Below, piece by piece: positions 55,869 through 64,000 of a DNA stretch of 64,000 nt. A program made the translations under genes and the position numbers. Source of the stretch: Pseudofrankia coriaricola (GTDB lineage Bacteria; Actinomycetota; Actinomycetes; Frankiales; Frankiaceae); the NCBI RefSeq assembly GCF_001854805.1, contig NZ_MBLO01000262.1:1-64000 (forward strand), given 5' to 3'. Every line of letters starts with the position of its first letter. Position 1 is the stretch's first letter. The notes beneath the pieces were generated by a model. That model was not told where the DNA came from and searched no databases. It saw nothing but the letters and a program-made list of their open reading frames with translations.

Positions 55869-56294
55869 TTACAGGGTGAGCTCGATCGTGCCGTCGACGG
55901 CGAGCCGGACCGGGTAGCAGCCGATCGGTGGTGCCCCCGAGGTGGACTCGCCAGTGGCCAGGCTGAAGACGTGGGCGTGCAACGGGCAGATGACGACGCC
56001 CGCGTCGGCCTGGCCGTCGGCGAGCGGCCCGCCCGCGTGCGGGCAGACCGCGTCGACGGCCCGCAGGGTGTCGCCGCGCAGCCGGAAGACGGCGATCTGC
56101 GCGTCGCCGACGGCGTACACCCGTGCCTCGCCGACCGGAATCTCGCGCAGGAGGCCAAGCCGGTGCACGGCGCCGGTCCCCGTCAGCGCCGGCCGGGCTG
56201 ATTTCGCCTCGGTTCCGACCGGACTGCCCTTGTCCCGGCCGGAACCGGAGGCGTCGGCGGGAGTGGCCGTAGCGACGGAGCTCTGCGCGCTCAT
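55869..56294 (-). CDS. nirD: Nitrite reductase (NAD(P)H) small subunit
   Basis: 141 residues with a Rieske-type [2Fe-2S] fold: CPHAGGPLADG near 84 and CPLHAHVFSLATGES near 103 supply Cys-x-His and Cys-x2-His ligands. These are complete here, although many NirD proteins lack them. An Ala/Thr-rich N-terminal extension of about 40 residues precedes the domain. The start ATG overlaps the nirB stop (ATGA). Cytoplasmic; pairs with NirB for nitrite reduction. Confidence 0.92.
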   Translation of the reverse strand: MSAQSSVATATPADASGSGRDKGSPVGTEAKSARPALTGTGAVHRLGLLREIPVGEARVYAVGDAQIAVFRLRGDTLRAVDAVCPHAGGPLADGQADAGVVICPLHAHVFSLATGESTSGAPPIGCYPVRLAVDGTIELTL

Positions 56295-58948
56295 CGGACG
56301 GGGACCTGGGGAAGGGTGATGAGCGGCAGGGAGGTGCGGAACTGGCCGGCGGTGGCCGGCTGCTCGCGCTCCAGCCAGGGGTCGACGTAGGCGTCGATCG
56401 ACTCCTGGATGCGGGCGTCGAGATCGGCGGCGATGCCCTCCGCGTCGTCGACGATGACAGCCCGGATCTTCTCGATGCCCACCCGTGGGACGAACGTGTA
56501 CGTCCGTTCCAGCCACTTCGCGTTCTCGCGGTAGTACTGCAGGAAGCGGCCCGTCAGCATCATGACCTCCTCGGGGCTGCCGACAGTGGCCAGCAGGTCG
56601 CCCTTGCGGACGTGCGCGCCGCCCGCTCCGCCGATGTAGATCTCCCAACGACCACCGTCGATCGCGACGACGCCGACGTCCTTGATCAGGCCCTCGGCGC
56701 AGTTGCGCGGGCAGCCGTTGACCGCCAGCTTGAGCTTCCCGGGGCTTTCCAGGCCGTGGTACCGCTGCTCGATCGCGACACCGAGAGCGGTCGAGTCGCC
56801 GACCCCGAAGCGGCAGAAGTCCTTGCCGACGCAGGTCTTCACCGTGCGGAAGCTCTTGCCGTACGCGTGGCCGCTCGGCATGTCCAGGTCGGCCCAGACC
56901 TTCGGCAGGTCCTCCTTGCGCACGCCGAGCAGGTCGATGCGCTGGCCGCCGGTGATCTTCACCATCGGGACGTCGTACTTCTCGGCGACGTCGGCGATCC
57001 GGCGCAGCTCGTCCGGGCTGGTGACGCCGCCGGCGATCATCGGGACGACCGAGAAGGTGCCGTCCTTCTGGATGTTGGCGTGGACACGGTCGTTGATGAA
57101 CCGGCCGTCGCGTTCGTCGATGAAGTCGCTGCCCCAGACGATGCGCAGCAGCGACGTCAGCGCCATCTTGCTGGCCGCGTCCTCCTTGCCGTCGGGCGCG
57201 AGGGCGGCGAAGACCGCGGACACCGACCGCAGGTTCCGCTCACGCACGGCCGCCATCAGCGCCGGCTTGTCCAGAGGAACACCGGGGACGTACCAGTTCG
57301 CCGAGAGGTCCTCCTCGACCTCGCCGTCGGCCGCCCACTCGACGATCTCCTTGACGAGCAGCTTGCACGAGCCGCAGCCCTTGCCGGCGCGGGTCGCGTT
57401 CATGACGCCGGGGACGGTCTTCATCCCGCCCTTGACGCAGGCGACGATCTTTCCCTTGCTGACGCCGTTGCAGTTGCAGACCTGGGCGTCATCGGCCATC
57501 TCCGCCGCTCCGACCTCGGCCGCGGGCAGGCCGATGTCGAACAGCAGTTGCAGCCGCTCGTCCGGCAGTGGCAGGCCGTTGTCGAACGCCTGGATGAGCG
57601 AGGCCGACTTGGCCGTGTCGCCGAGCAGGGTGGCGCCGACGAGCTTTCCGTCGCGAATGATGACGCTCTTGTAGACGCCCCTGCGCGGCTCGACGAACCG
57701 GACCACCTCGTCGTCGGGGTGCTCCGCGTCCTTGAGGCCCATCGCGGCGACGGCCACGCCGGCGACCTTGAGCTTCGTGGCGGTCTTCGAGCCGTGGTAG
57801 GCGGCGTCCAGGTCCGAGCCGGTGATGTGCTCGGCGAGGACCGTCGCCTGCTCCCACAGCGGCGCGACCAGACCGTAGACCTGGCCACGGTGCTGCGCGC
57901 ACTCGCCGACCACGTAGATGTCGGGATCGTCGACCGAGCGCATCTGGTCGTCGGTGACGATGCCGCGCTCGACGGTCAGCCCGCCGCGCAGCCCGATGTC
58001 GACGTTGGGCCGGATCCCGGCCGCCACCACGATCATGTCGACGTCGAGCCGTGACCCGTCGGCGAACTCCAGCCCGACCGCCCTGCCGAGGCCGGCACTC
58101 TCGCCCGTGCCCCCGCCGGCGTCACCACCGGTCTGATCGTCGGTTTCGTGGCCGGTCTCATCGTCGGCGAGCAGGATCTGCGCGGTGCGCGCTCCCGGAT
58201 GCACGGTGATCCCGAGCTCCTCGACGCCGCGCCGCAGGATGCCACCGGCCTCGGCGCACAGCTGCTGGTTCATCAGCGTCGGCGCGGCGTCGATGACGTG
58301 CACCTCGAGCCCGTAGGTCTGCAGGCCGCGGGCGGCCTCCAGACCGAGCAGACCGCCGCCGATGACGGCCGCGGTCCGCCGCCCCTCGGCAAATCCGATC
58401 ATGGCGCGGCAGTCGTCGATCGTGCGAAACGCGAAGACACCGCCAGGAAGCCGGCCATCGGGTCCGGCGAGACCCTTGATGGGCGGGATGAACGAGCGGC
58501 TGCCGGTGGCGATGATCAGTTTGTCATAGGGAGCGACGGCGCCGTCCTCGATGGTGACGACGCGGGCGTACCGGTCGAGCCCTGTGACCCGGGCGCCAGC
58601 ACGCAGCCGGATGCCGTTTTCCGCGTACCACTCCGGCGTGTTGAGGAAGATCTCGTCCTCGGTGTCGGCGCCGGCCAGCACGTTGGACAGCAGGATCCGG
58701 TTGTAGTTGCCGTACGGCTCGTCGCCGAACACGGTGATGTCGAACAGGTCGCCGCCATGCCGGGCGAGGATCTCCTCGACGGCCCGCATGCCGGCCATGC
58801 CGTTGCCGACGACGACGAGGCGCTCGCGCCCGCCGGCGGGCGTTCGGCCGTGGGCCCGCTGCGCCGGAACGACGCCGGCAGAGGCGGGCACGGTCGAGGC
58901 GGCAGACGCGGCGGTGGACGTACCCGGGACGTTCTCGGTGATGGTCAT
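56291..58948 (-). CDS. nirB: Nitrite reductase (NAD(P)H) large subunit
   Basis: 885 residues. Reduces nitrite to ammonium with NAD(P)H, using FAD, [2Fe-2S] and siroheme/[4Fe-4S] (EC 1.7.1.4). The N-terminal oxidoreductase has VVGNGMAGMRAVEE and AVIGGGLLGLEAARGL. Gly/Asp-rich repeats (about 255-280, DDETGHETDDQTGGDAGGGT) form an unusual insert. The BFD-like domain has CNCNGVSKGKIV and GKGCGSCKLLV. The sulfite/nitrite-reductase half has TCVGKDFCRFG (C-x5-C) and NGCPRNCAEG (C-x3-C) binding siroheme-Fe4S4. Start ATG at 58948, 12 bp after the nitrate reductase stop; same transcript. Confidence 0.96.
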   Translation of the reverse strand: MTITENVPGTSTAASAASTVPASAGVVPAQRAHGRTPAGGRERLVVVGNGMAGMRAVEEILARHGGDLFDITVFGDEPYGNYNRILLSNVLAGADTEDEIFLNTPEWYAENGIRLRAGARVTGLDRYARVVTIEDGAVAPYDKLIIATGSRSFIPPIKGLAGPDGRLPGGVFAFRTIDDCRAMIGFAEGRRTAAVIGGGLLGLEAARGLQTYGLEVHVIDAAPTLMNQQLCAEAGGILRRGVEELGITVHPGARTAQILLADDETGHETDDQTGGDAGGGTGESAGLGRAVGLEFADGSRLDVDMIVVAAGIRPNVDIGLRGGLTVERGIVTDDQMRSVDDPDIYVVGECAQHRGQVYGLVAPLWEQATVLAEHITGSDLDAAYHGSKTATKLKVAGVAVAAMGLKDAEHPDDEVVRFVEPRRGVYKSVIIRDGKLVGATLLGDTAKSASLIQAFDNGLPLPDERLQLLFDIGLPAAEVGAAEMADDAQVCNCNGVSKGKIVACVKGGMKTVPGVMNATRAGKGCGSCKLLVKEIVEWAADGEVEEDLSANWYVPGVPLDKPALMAAVRERNLRSVSAVFAALAPDGKEDAASKMALTSLLRIVWGSDFIDERDGRFINDRVHANIQKDGTFSVVPMIAGGVTSPDELRRIADVAEKYDVPMVKITGGQRIDLLGVRKEDLPKVWADLDMPSGHAYGKSFRTVKTCVGKDFCRFGVGDSTALGVAIEQRYHGLESPGKLKLAVNGCPRNCAEGLIKDVGVVAIDGGRWEIYIGGAGGAHVRKGDLLATVGSPEEVMMLTGRFLQYYRENAKWLERTYTFVPRVGIEKIRAVIVDDAEGIAADLDARIQESIDAYVDPWLEREQPATAGQFRTSLPLITLPQVPVR

Positions 58949-58960
58949 AGTCGCGCTCGC

Positions 58961-59308
58961 TCAGAACTCGATCAGGCCGAGGTCGATGACCACGGTGCCC
59001 TCGACGCCCTCCGGGGCGGCGAGATGCAGCTCGACGCGGGTGTCGCCGAGCAGGTCCTCGACCACGCGCAGCGGGACGTGCACATCGGCGCGGGCGCCGA
59101 TCGGGAAGTAGCGCATCGGCGCGCCATCCCGGACGAGCAGCACGTAGATCAGCTCGTCGGACGCGTTGCCGCCGCGGAAGTACACCGGCTGGGTGGTCGC
59201 TCCGGGCGGGACCGTGTAGGTCAGCGACGGGTCGAGGAATGCCGGCTTGGTCAGCCCATGCCCCTCGAACGAGAAGACGCCCTGCAAGAAGCGGGGAGTG
59301 CTGTGCAT
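58961..59308 (-). other. C-terminal domain of nasA with its own potential start
   Basis: 115 residues beginning MHSTPRFLQGVFSFEGHGLT and ending VVIDLGLIEF, in the nasA frame. It is separated from the catalytic domains by a disordered linker and led by CCGGAAGGACCGTCGT before the ATG, a good ribosome binding site at 7-base spacing. It may be translated both as a fusion and alone. I recognise no named domain. A beta-sandwich-like pattern (FRGGNASDELIYVLLVRDGA) is suggested. Confidence 0.55.
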
Positions 59309-61975
59309 ACGACGGTCCTTCCGGTGTGACGCGGGCGCGGTGTCCTCCGCGCTGTCGGAGCCAGTCCGGGCGGAGCCGGCGCCTGGGAACGTGCGGGCGG
59401 TGGCCGTCGCCGCCGGCCCGGCGAGGCCGGCTGAGGGGGTGCGATCGCCACCGCTGGTGCTGGTGTCGATGCCGGCGACGTTGGTGGTGGATGGCGACGT
59501 GGCGCGTGGGCGGGACCACTCGGTGGCGACCGGGACGGTTGCCTCCGTCGGCAGGGTGGCGCCCCCGTCGGGAAGGTGATCGATCCGGCGCAGCGCCACC
59601 GCGCACGCCTTGAACTCGGGCATCCGTGAGATTGGGTCGAGCGCTGGGTTGGTCAGCAGGTTGACGGTCGAGTACCCGCCCCAGTGGAAAGGCGCGAACA
59701 ACGTGTCCTGGCGGATGGTGTCGGTCACGCGAGCCCGGAACACCGCCCGTCCGCGGCGGGAGCTCAGCTCCACCAGATCCCCAGCGGTGACCTCATGCTT
59801 GGCAGCCAGCACCGGGTGCAACTCGACAACCGGGTCGGGATCGTCGGCGACGAGCGTCCGGACCCGCCGGGTCTGCGTTCCTGACTGGTACTGGCGCATC
59901 GTGCGGCCGGTGGTCAGGTAGTAGGGGTAGTCGCGGTCCGGCGTCTCCGCCGCGCCCCGGTGGCGGACCGCGACGAACCGCGCCCGCCCGTCCGGTGTGG
60001 CGAAGCGCTCGGCGAACAGCCGCGGCGTGCCCGGGTGAACCTCGTTGCCCGCCTCGCCAACGACGCTTTCGCCGTCGCCCGCGTCACCGCCGCCGCGACC
60101 GCCGCCGCCCGCGCTGTCCTCGCCCGTGGCGGGTGCCGGGCAGGGCCAGAAGACGCCTTTCTCGGCCTCGATCCGCTCGTAGCTGATGCCGGAGTAGTCG
60201 GCGAGCCCGCCGGCACTCGCCCGCCGCAGTTCTTCGAACACCGCCCGCGGCTCGACGGGGAACGCCTCGGCGGAGCACCCGAGGCGGGTGGCGAGCTCGG
60301 AGATGACATCCAGGTCGGTACGCACCCCGGGCGGCGGGGCGAGCGCTCGCCTGCGGCGCAGCACCCGGCCTTCGAGGTTCGTCATCGTGCCCTCCTCCTC
60401 CGCCCACTGCGCGACCGGCAGCACGACGTCGGCGAGAGCCGCCGTCTCGGAAAGGAAGAAGTCGGAGACGACCAACAGGTCCAGGGCCGCGAGCCGGTCG
60501 GCGATCCGGTTCGCGTCCGGGCCGGACACGATCGGGTTGGAGCCGAGCACCCACATGGCCCGCACGCCGCCTTCGGTGCCGAGCGCGTCGAGCATCTCGA
60601 AGGCGGACACACCGGGTGGCGGCAGCTCGTCCGGCGATACACCCCAGATCGCGGCGATGTGCGCGCGGTCGGCCGGGTCGGCGAGCTTGCGGTACCCAGG
60701 AAGCTGGTCGGCCTTCTGCCCGTGCTCCCGGCCACCCTGGCCGTTGCCCTGGCCGGTGATCGTGCCGTAGCCGGAGAACGAGCGCCCGGGGAGGCCGAGC
60801 GCGAGCGCAAGGTTGATGAACGCCTGCGTGGTGTCGGTACCGGAGGCGTGCTGTTCGGCCCCGCGGGCGGTCAGCACCATGGCGCGTTCCGCCTCGGCGA
60901 GCAGTCGGACGGCCGCGCGCAGGTTCGCCTCGGGCACCCCGGTGATCCGCTCGACCCGGCCGGGCCAGTAGGCCGTGACCGCCCGGCGGACCGCGTCGAA
61001 CCCGGTCGTGCGACTGGCGACGAAGCCGGTGTCCACCAGCCCGTCCCGGATCGCGATGTGCAGCAGACCGGCGGCGAGCGCGAGGTCGGTGCCCGGGGTG
61101 GGCTGCAGGTGCAGGTGCGCTCCGCGCGCGGTCGGGGTCGCGCGCGGGTCGATGACGACGTGCCGGGCGCCCTTCGCCCTGCCCGCGTCGAACCACTGCA
61201 TGATCGGCGGCATCGTGTCGGCCGGGTTGCTTCCGACCAGCAGGATGACGTCGGCTTCGGCGATGTCGCTCACCGGGAACGGCAGCCCGCGGTCGATTCC
61301 GAACGCGCGGTTGCCGGCCGCGGCGGCCGACGACATGCAGAAGCGGCCGTTGTAGTCGATGGAACGGCTGCGCAGCGCGACCCGGACGAACTTGCCGAGC
61401 GCGTACACCTTCTCGTTGGTCAGTCCGCCGCCGCCGAACACGCCGACGCTGTCCAGACCATACCGGCGCTGGCAGTCACGCCAGCCGGTGACGATCCGCT
61501 CCAGCGCCTCGCCCCAGGTCGCCGGCCGAAGCTCGCCGCGGATGCCCCCGGCACGCCGCTCGCGCAGCAGCGGAGTGGTCAGCCTGTCGGTGTGGTCGAG
61601 GAGCCCGGCGGCCGTCCAGCCCTTGGAGCACAGGCCCCCGCGGTTCGTCGGGAAGTCGTCCTGTGGGGTGAGGTCGACCATGCCCGGTCGTGAGCCGCGC
61701 GACCATGGCGAAGCCTCGCGCGGATCACGGCTCTCCAGCCGATATGGCCGTGGTCGCAGCTCGATACCGCACTGCAGCGCGCAGTACGGGCAGTGTGACG
61801 GCGTGACGGCGCGGCTCGCCGTCGCGCCTGTGCCGCCTGTGTCGCCTGTGTCGCCTGTGTCGCCTGGGCCGGAGGTGGCAGCCAGGGCGGTGGCGTCAGC
61901 CGTGGCCTGGGTTTGGTCGGGGGACACAAGCTCATGCTGGGATCTTCGTGTTTCGCCAGGCGCCTCTCGACGCAT
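58961..61975 (-). CDS. nasA: Assimilatory nitrate reductase catalytic subunit with C-terminal extra domain
   Basis: 1004 residues of molybdopterin oxidoreductase type. N-terminal [4Fe-4S] ligands are CPYCALQCGIE and GGLCSKGW. The Mo-bisMGD domain has DYNGRFCMSSAAAAGNRAFG near 200 (the Cys as Mo ligand), LVGSNPADTMPP and MWVLGSNPIV. The C-terminal dinucleotide-binding barrel has YYLTTGRTMRQYQSGTQTRR. After a Ser/Thr/Ala linker of about 80 residues comes an unrecognised 115-residue beta-rich domain (58961-59308). An ATG with GGAAGGA upstream starts exactly at that domain. The first ATG of the frame is at 61975; a GTG at 61927 is a possible alternative. Nitrate to nitrite for NirBD. Confidence 0.9.
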   Translation of the reverse strand: MRREAPGETRRSQHELVSPDQTQATADATALAATSGPGDTGDTGDTGGTGATASRAVTPSHCPYCALQCGIELRPRPYRLESRDPREASPWSRGSRPGMVDLTPQDDFPTNRGGLCSKGWTAAGLLDHTDRLTTPLLRERRAGGIRGELRPATWGEALERIVTGWRDCQRRYGLDSVGVFGGGGLTNEKVYALGKFVRVALRSRSIDYNGRFCMSSAAAAGNRAFGIDRGLPFPVSDIAEADVILLVGSNPADTMPPIMQWFDAGRAKGARHVVIDPRATPTARGAHLHLQPTPGTDLALAAGLLHIAIRDGLVDTGFVASRTTGFDAVRRAVTAYWPGRVERITGVPEANLRAAVRLLAEAERAMVLTARGAEQHASGTDTTQAFINLALALGLPGRSFSGYGTITGQGNGQGGREHGQKADQLPGYRKLADPADRAHIAAIWGVSPDELPPPGVSAFEMLDALGTEGGVRAMWVLGSNPIVSGPDANRIADRLAALDLLVVSDFFLSETAALADVVLPVAQWAEEEGTMTNLEGRVLRRRRALAPPPGVRTDLDVISELATRLGCSAEAFPVEPRAVFEELRRASAGGLADYSGISYERIEAEKGVFWPCPAPATGEDSAGGGGRGGGDAGDGESVVGEAGNEVHPGTPRLFAERFATPDGRARFVAVRHRGAAETPDRDYPYYLTTGRTMRQYQSGTQTRRVRTLVADDPDPVVELHPVLAAKHEVTAGDLVELSSRRGRAVFRARVTDTIRQDTLFAPFHWGGYSTVNLLTNPALDPISRMPEFKACAVALRRIDHLPDGGATLPTEATVPVATEWSRPRATSPSTTNVAGIDTSTSGGDRTPSAGLAGPAATATARTFPGAGSARTGSDSAEDTAPASHRKDRRMHSTPRFLQGVFSFEGHGLTKPAFLDPSLTYTVPPGATTQPVYFRGGNASDELIYVLLVRDGAPMRYFPIGARADVHVPLRVVEDLLGDTRVELHLAAPEGVEGTVVIDLGLIEF

Positions 61976-61982
61976 TCAGTCG

Positions 61983-61998
61983 GTTACTAGGTACTCAC
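61983..61998 (-). promoter_or_regulatory. Possible GlnR-like box upstream of nasA
   Basis: GTGAG-TACCTA-GTAAC on the minus strand resembles the GlnR a-site/b-site arrangement (GTnAC-N6-GnAAC); the b-site is good and the a-site is off by one. GlnR activates nitrate assimilation in Streptomyces and mycobacteria. Its closeness to the first ATG would be odd, and fits better with translation from the GTG at 61927. Confidence 0.35.
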
Positions 61999-62161
61999 CC
62001 CGAGAGACGCCACGCTGTGAGGTTTGGGCGTGGGCGACGCGCGGAGCGTCTCGTGTCGTTCGGGTCGCGAAGGCAGTCGGGCAGACAGCCGGGTACGGAC
62101 GGGCTGGGCGGGCCGGGCCAACCGGGAGAAGCCGCCTCGTGGTCGGGGCTAGGGTGAGACC

Positions 62162-62785
62162 GTGACGACCGAGAGCCAGAGCGCTCCCGCCACCGACGCC
62201 TCCCCTGCCGCGGCCGGACAGGCCGACGCCATCGTGCCCGATGACAAGGACTGGACCTGGGTCCTGGCGCGCGCCTGCCCGGAATGTGGTTTTGACGGGG
62301 CGACCTTCCCGGCCACCGAGGTCTCCGGCCTGGTGCTGCGCGTCGCCTCGGCCTGGCTGGCCGTGCTCGCCGACAGGCCGGACGATGAGGTGCGCCGCCG
62401 GCCGTCGCCCGGCCGTTGGTCGACGCTGGAGTACGCCTGCCACGTGCGCGACGTCCTTCGCCTCTACGACGAGCGGCTCCAGTTGATGCTCACGCGGGAC
62501 AACCCCCTGTACCCGAACTGGGACCAGGACGAGACCGCCGTGGCGGACCGCTACGGCGAGCAGGACCCGGGCCGGGTCGCCGGCGACCTCGCGGGCGCGG
62601 CCGCGAGGATCGCCGCCCGGTTCGCGACCGTCTCCGGTGCCCAGTGGCAGCGGACCGGTGAGCGGTCCGACGGCGCCCGCTTCACGATCAGCACCTTCGC
62701 CCGCTACTTTGCGCATGATCCAGTGCATCACCTGCACGACGTGAACGGGCTGCCCGTGGGCGGGGTCGTTCCAGTCGGAAGCTGA
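62162..62785 (+). CDS. DinB/MDMPI-like metalloenzyme family protein
   Basis: 207 residues with a GTG start. After a polar extension comes WTWVLARACPECGFDGATFP (a CPECG motif), then helices of a DinB-type four-helix bundle. RRRPSPGRWSTLEYACHVRD near 85 and RYFAHDPVHHLHDVNG at the end carry the His residues that bind metal in this superfamily (H...HxxxH). Actinobacterial relatives are mostly uncharacterised; thiol transfer or maleylpyruvate-type isomerisation is known for some members. Divergent from nasA, with about 185 bp between. Confidence 0.78.
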   Translation: MTTESQSAPATDASPAAAGQADAIVPDDKDWTWVLARACPECGFDGATFPATEVSGLVLRVASAWLAVLADRPDDEVRRRPSPGRWSTLEYACHVRDVLRLYDERLQLMLTRDNPLYPNWDQDETAVADRYGEQDPGRVAGDLAGAAARIAARFATVSGAQWQRTGERSDGARFTISTFARYFAHDPVHHLHDVNGLPVGGVVPVGS

Positions 62786-62860
62786 GACGTCACCCGCCTC
62801 GCGCTCCTGCTCGCGCAGGCGGGCACCCGTCTGTCGCGCATGTCGGCGCCCGGACGGCTC

Positions 62861-62896
62861 GTGGGGGTGGCCGGCACACGCGCCGGCCACCCCCAC
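62861..62896. terminator. Bidirectional terminator
   Basis: Perfect 15-bp stem GTGGGGGTGGCCGGC (62861-62875) with 62882-62896 around ACACGC, between the convergent DinB-like and ABC genes. Confidence 0.88.
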
Positions 62897-62904
62897 AGCA
62901 CCTG

Positions 62905-64000
62905 TCAGGTCGCTGGTTGCGCCGTGCGGGCCGGCGCGGCCGAGCCGAGGTCCGTGGCGGACAGGCGGCGGTAGAGGGGGCAGGTCTCCCGCAGCTCCTC
63001 ATGGGTGCCGGTCGCCAGCACCCGGCCCTCGTCGAGCACGATGATCCGGTCCGCGGCCCGCACGGTGGACATCCGGTGGGCGATGACCAGCAGCGCACGC
63101 TCGGTGGCGATGTCGCGCAGGACCTGCGCCAGGGCGCGCTCGTTGACGCTGTCCATCTGCGACGTCGGCTCGTCGAGCAGCAGCACCGCCGGCCGCGCGA
63201 GCAGCGCCCGCGCGATCGCCACCCGTTGGCGCTCCCCACCGGACAGCAGCACGCCATGGTCGCCGACGTCGGTCCATACGCCGTGCGACATCCGCGCGAC
63301 GAGCTCGCTGAGGCGCGCCGTCTGGACGGCCTCGTCGATCTCGGCCTCGGTGGCGTCCGGGGCGGCGTAGGTGATGTTGTCGCGCAGCGAGCCCTGCAGC
63401 ACCGGCGCGTTCTGCTCGACGAGGTTCACCCAGCCGCGCGCCGCCTCCCGCGACATCGCGCGCACGTCCACGCCCCGCAGCAGGATCTCGCCGCGGTCGG
63501 GGTCGTAGAACCGTTCCAGCAGCTCGAACGTCGTCGACTTGCCTGCGCCGGACGGCCCGACCAGCGCGACGTGCCCGCGCGGCGGGATCGCGAACGAGAC
63601 GTCGCGCAGCACCGGCCGGTCCGGCGTGTAGCCGAACCACACGTCGCGGAACTCGACGGCCGGCGCATCGGGCCGGGCCACCACCCGCTCGGGGCCAGGC
63701 GTGCTCGCGGCCGTCTTCGGATCCGGTGCCCGCGTTGCCGCGTGGGTCCCGCCCGCGATGCCACCGCCGGCCGCGACAACGCGATCGGCTGACGTCTCGC
63801 CCGTGGCGGCGGCGCCGTTCCCCTCGTGCACGCTGGCTGGAGCCGCGGGGATGACGCGGACCAGTTGCCTGGTCGCCTGGTCGGTGTCGGTGTCGGTGTC
63901 GGTGTCGTCCGCCCCAGCCCGCTCGACCGACGGCCGGTCGTCCGCGTCCAGGCCAGGGGCGAGGTCGGCCTCGCGCGGAAGGTCGAAGACGGCGTCGACG
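62905..64000 (-). CDS. ABC exporter, nucleotide-binding half (N-terminal part beyond window)
   Basis: 365 codons visible; the frame is open to the right edge, so the membrane domain lies outside. The visible part starts at the post-transmembrane segment VDAVFDLPREADLAPGLDAD, a pattern seen right after the last helix of exporters. A repetitive Asp-Thr linker (ADDTDTDTDTDQA) of about 90 disordered residues follows. The NBD has VEFRDVWFGYTPDRPVLRDV, Walker A GPSGAGKSTT, the Q-loop NLVEQNAPVLQGSLRDNI, signature LLSGGERQRVAIARALL, Walker B AVLLLDEPTS and the H-loop VIAHRMSTV. It resembles type I exporters for lipids, drugs or peptides. Confidence 0.9.
   Translation of the reverse strand, partial: VDAVFDLPREADLAPGLDADDRPSVERAGADDTDTDTDTDQATRQLVRVIPAAPASVHEGNGAAATGETSADRVVAAGGGIAGGTHAATRAPDPKTAASTPGPERVVARPDAPAVEFRDVWFGYTPDRPVLRDVSFAIPPRGHVALVGPSGAGKSTTFELLERFYDPDRGEILLRGVDVRAMSREAARGWVNLVEQNAPVLQGSLRDNITYAAPDATEAEIDEAVQTARLSELVARMSHGVWTDVGDHGVLLSGGERQRVAIARALLARPAVLLLDEPTSQMDSVNERALAQVLRDIATERALLVIAHRMSTVRAADRIIVLDEGRVLATGTHEELRETCPLYRRLSATDLGSAAPARTAQPAT

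Noticed and set aside
61843-61868. 9-nt tandem repeat GTCGCCTGT in the nasA 5' end as a regulatory site
   Set aside because: In frame it simply encodes a GDTGDTGDTGG linker; a low-complexity coding repeat is the simpler explanation.

Overview
The window is high-GC actinobacterial chromosome and looks most like a Frankia-type genome. This is inferred from codon bias towards G/C at third positions, from the HspR/HAIR-controlled chaperone operon, from two Rpf-like resuscitation factors with c-di-AMP riboswitch leaders, and from abundant GC-rich intergenic repeats. The backbone resembles the dnaK-hspR / purA / DUF3151 / fba / dedA / clpB neighbourhood of Mycobacterium tuberculosis (Rv0350-Rv0384c region), but here it is opened up by lipoprotein, transporter and nitrate-assimilation genes. 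No phage, plasmid or CRISPR locus is visible. The only recognisable mobile-element coding sequence is a transposase start cut by the left edge.

Layout. 1-152: truncated IS1634-type transposase. 0.5-5.2 kb: MMPL exporter and a stand-alone condensation-domain protein. 5.4-12.4 kb: purine cluster purC-purB-purE-purD on the minus strand, an unknown gene, then purA. 12.7-19.7 kb: DUF3151, two secreted Rpf-like proteins each behind a ydaO-type (c-di-AMP) riboswitch, fba and a DedA protein. 20.2-23.7 kb: NAD-dependent epimerase-like gene, acetyltransferase-like gene and an orphan CD-NTase-like nucleotidyltransferase. 24.0-26.2 kb: a second MMPL protein. 26.6-31.2 kb: an array of paralogous lipoproteins (one decayed) interrupted by psuG. 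31.4-39.9 kb: clpB, an excisionase-like HTH gene and the hspR-dnaJ-grpE-dnaK operon, with HAIR operators before dnaK and clpB. 40.1-44.6 kb: NERD-like membrane protein and a membrane Fe-S oxidoreductase. 44.8-49.2 kb: NitT/TauT-type ABC importer and IclR regulator. 49.4-52.6 kb: GH65 phosphorylase with beta-phosphoglucomutase. 52.8-55.7 kb: dCTP deaminase, a fifth lipoprotein of the family, an SDR, an amidohydrolase remnant and tRNA-Gly(CCC). 55.9-62.0 kb: nasA-nirB-nirD nitrate/nitrite assimilation. 62.2-64.0 kb: DinB-like protein and an ABC exporter running off the right edge.

Working together: the pur genes convert PRPP-derived intermediates to IMP and AMP; the NasA/NirBD genes reduce nitrate to ammonium; GH65 plus beta-PGM feed a disaccharide into glycolysis, where fba acts; HspR coordinates DnaK/GrpE/DnaJ/ClpB disaggregation.

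The least explained content is non-coding. There are three dispersed repeat families, called A, B and C here, with a B element inserted inside an A element. A separate 69-nt tandem hairpin element sits directly on the 3' ends of purA and an iclR gene, with compensatory base changes in its stem. The lipoprotein family, with a conserved Cys pair, and the CD-NTase-like gene with an altered active-site signature are the most interesting coding features.
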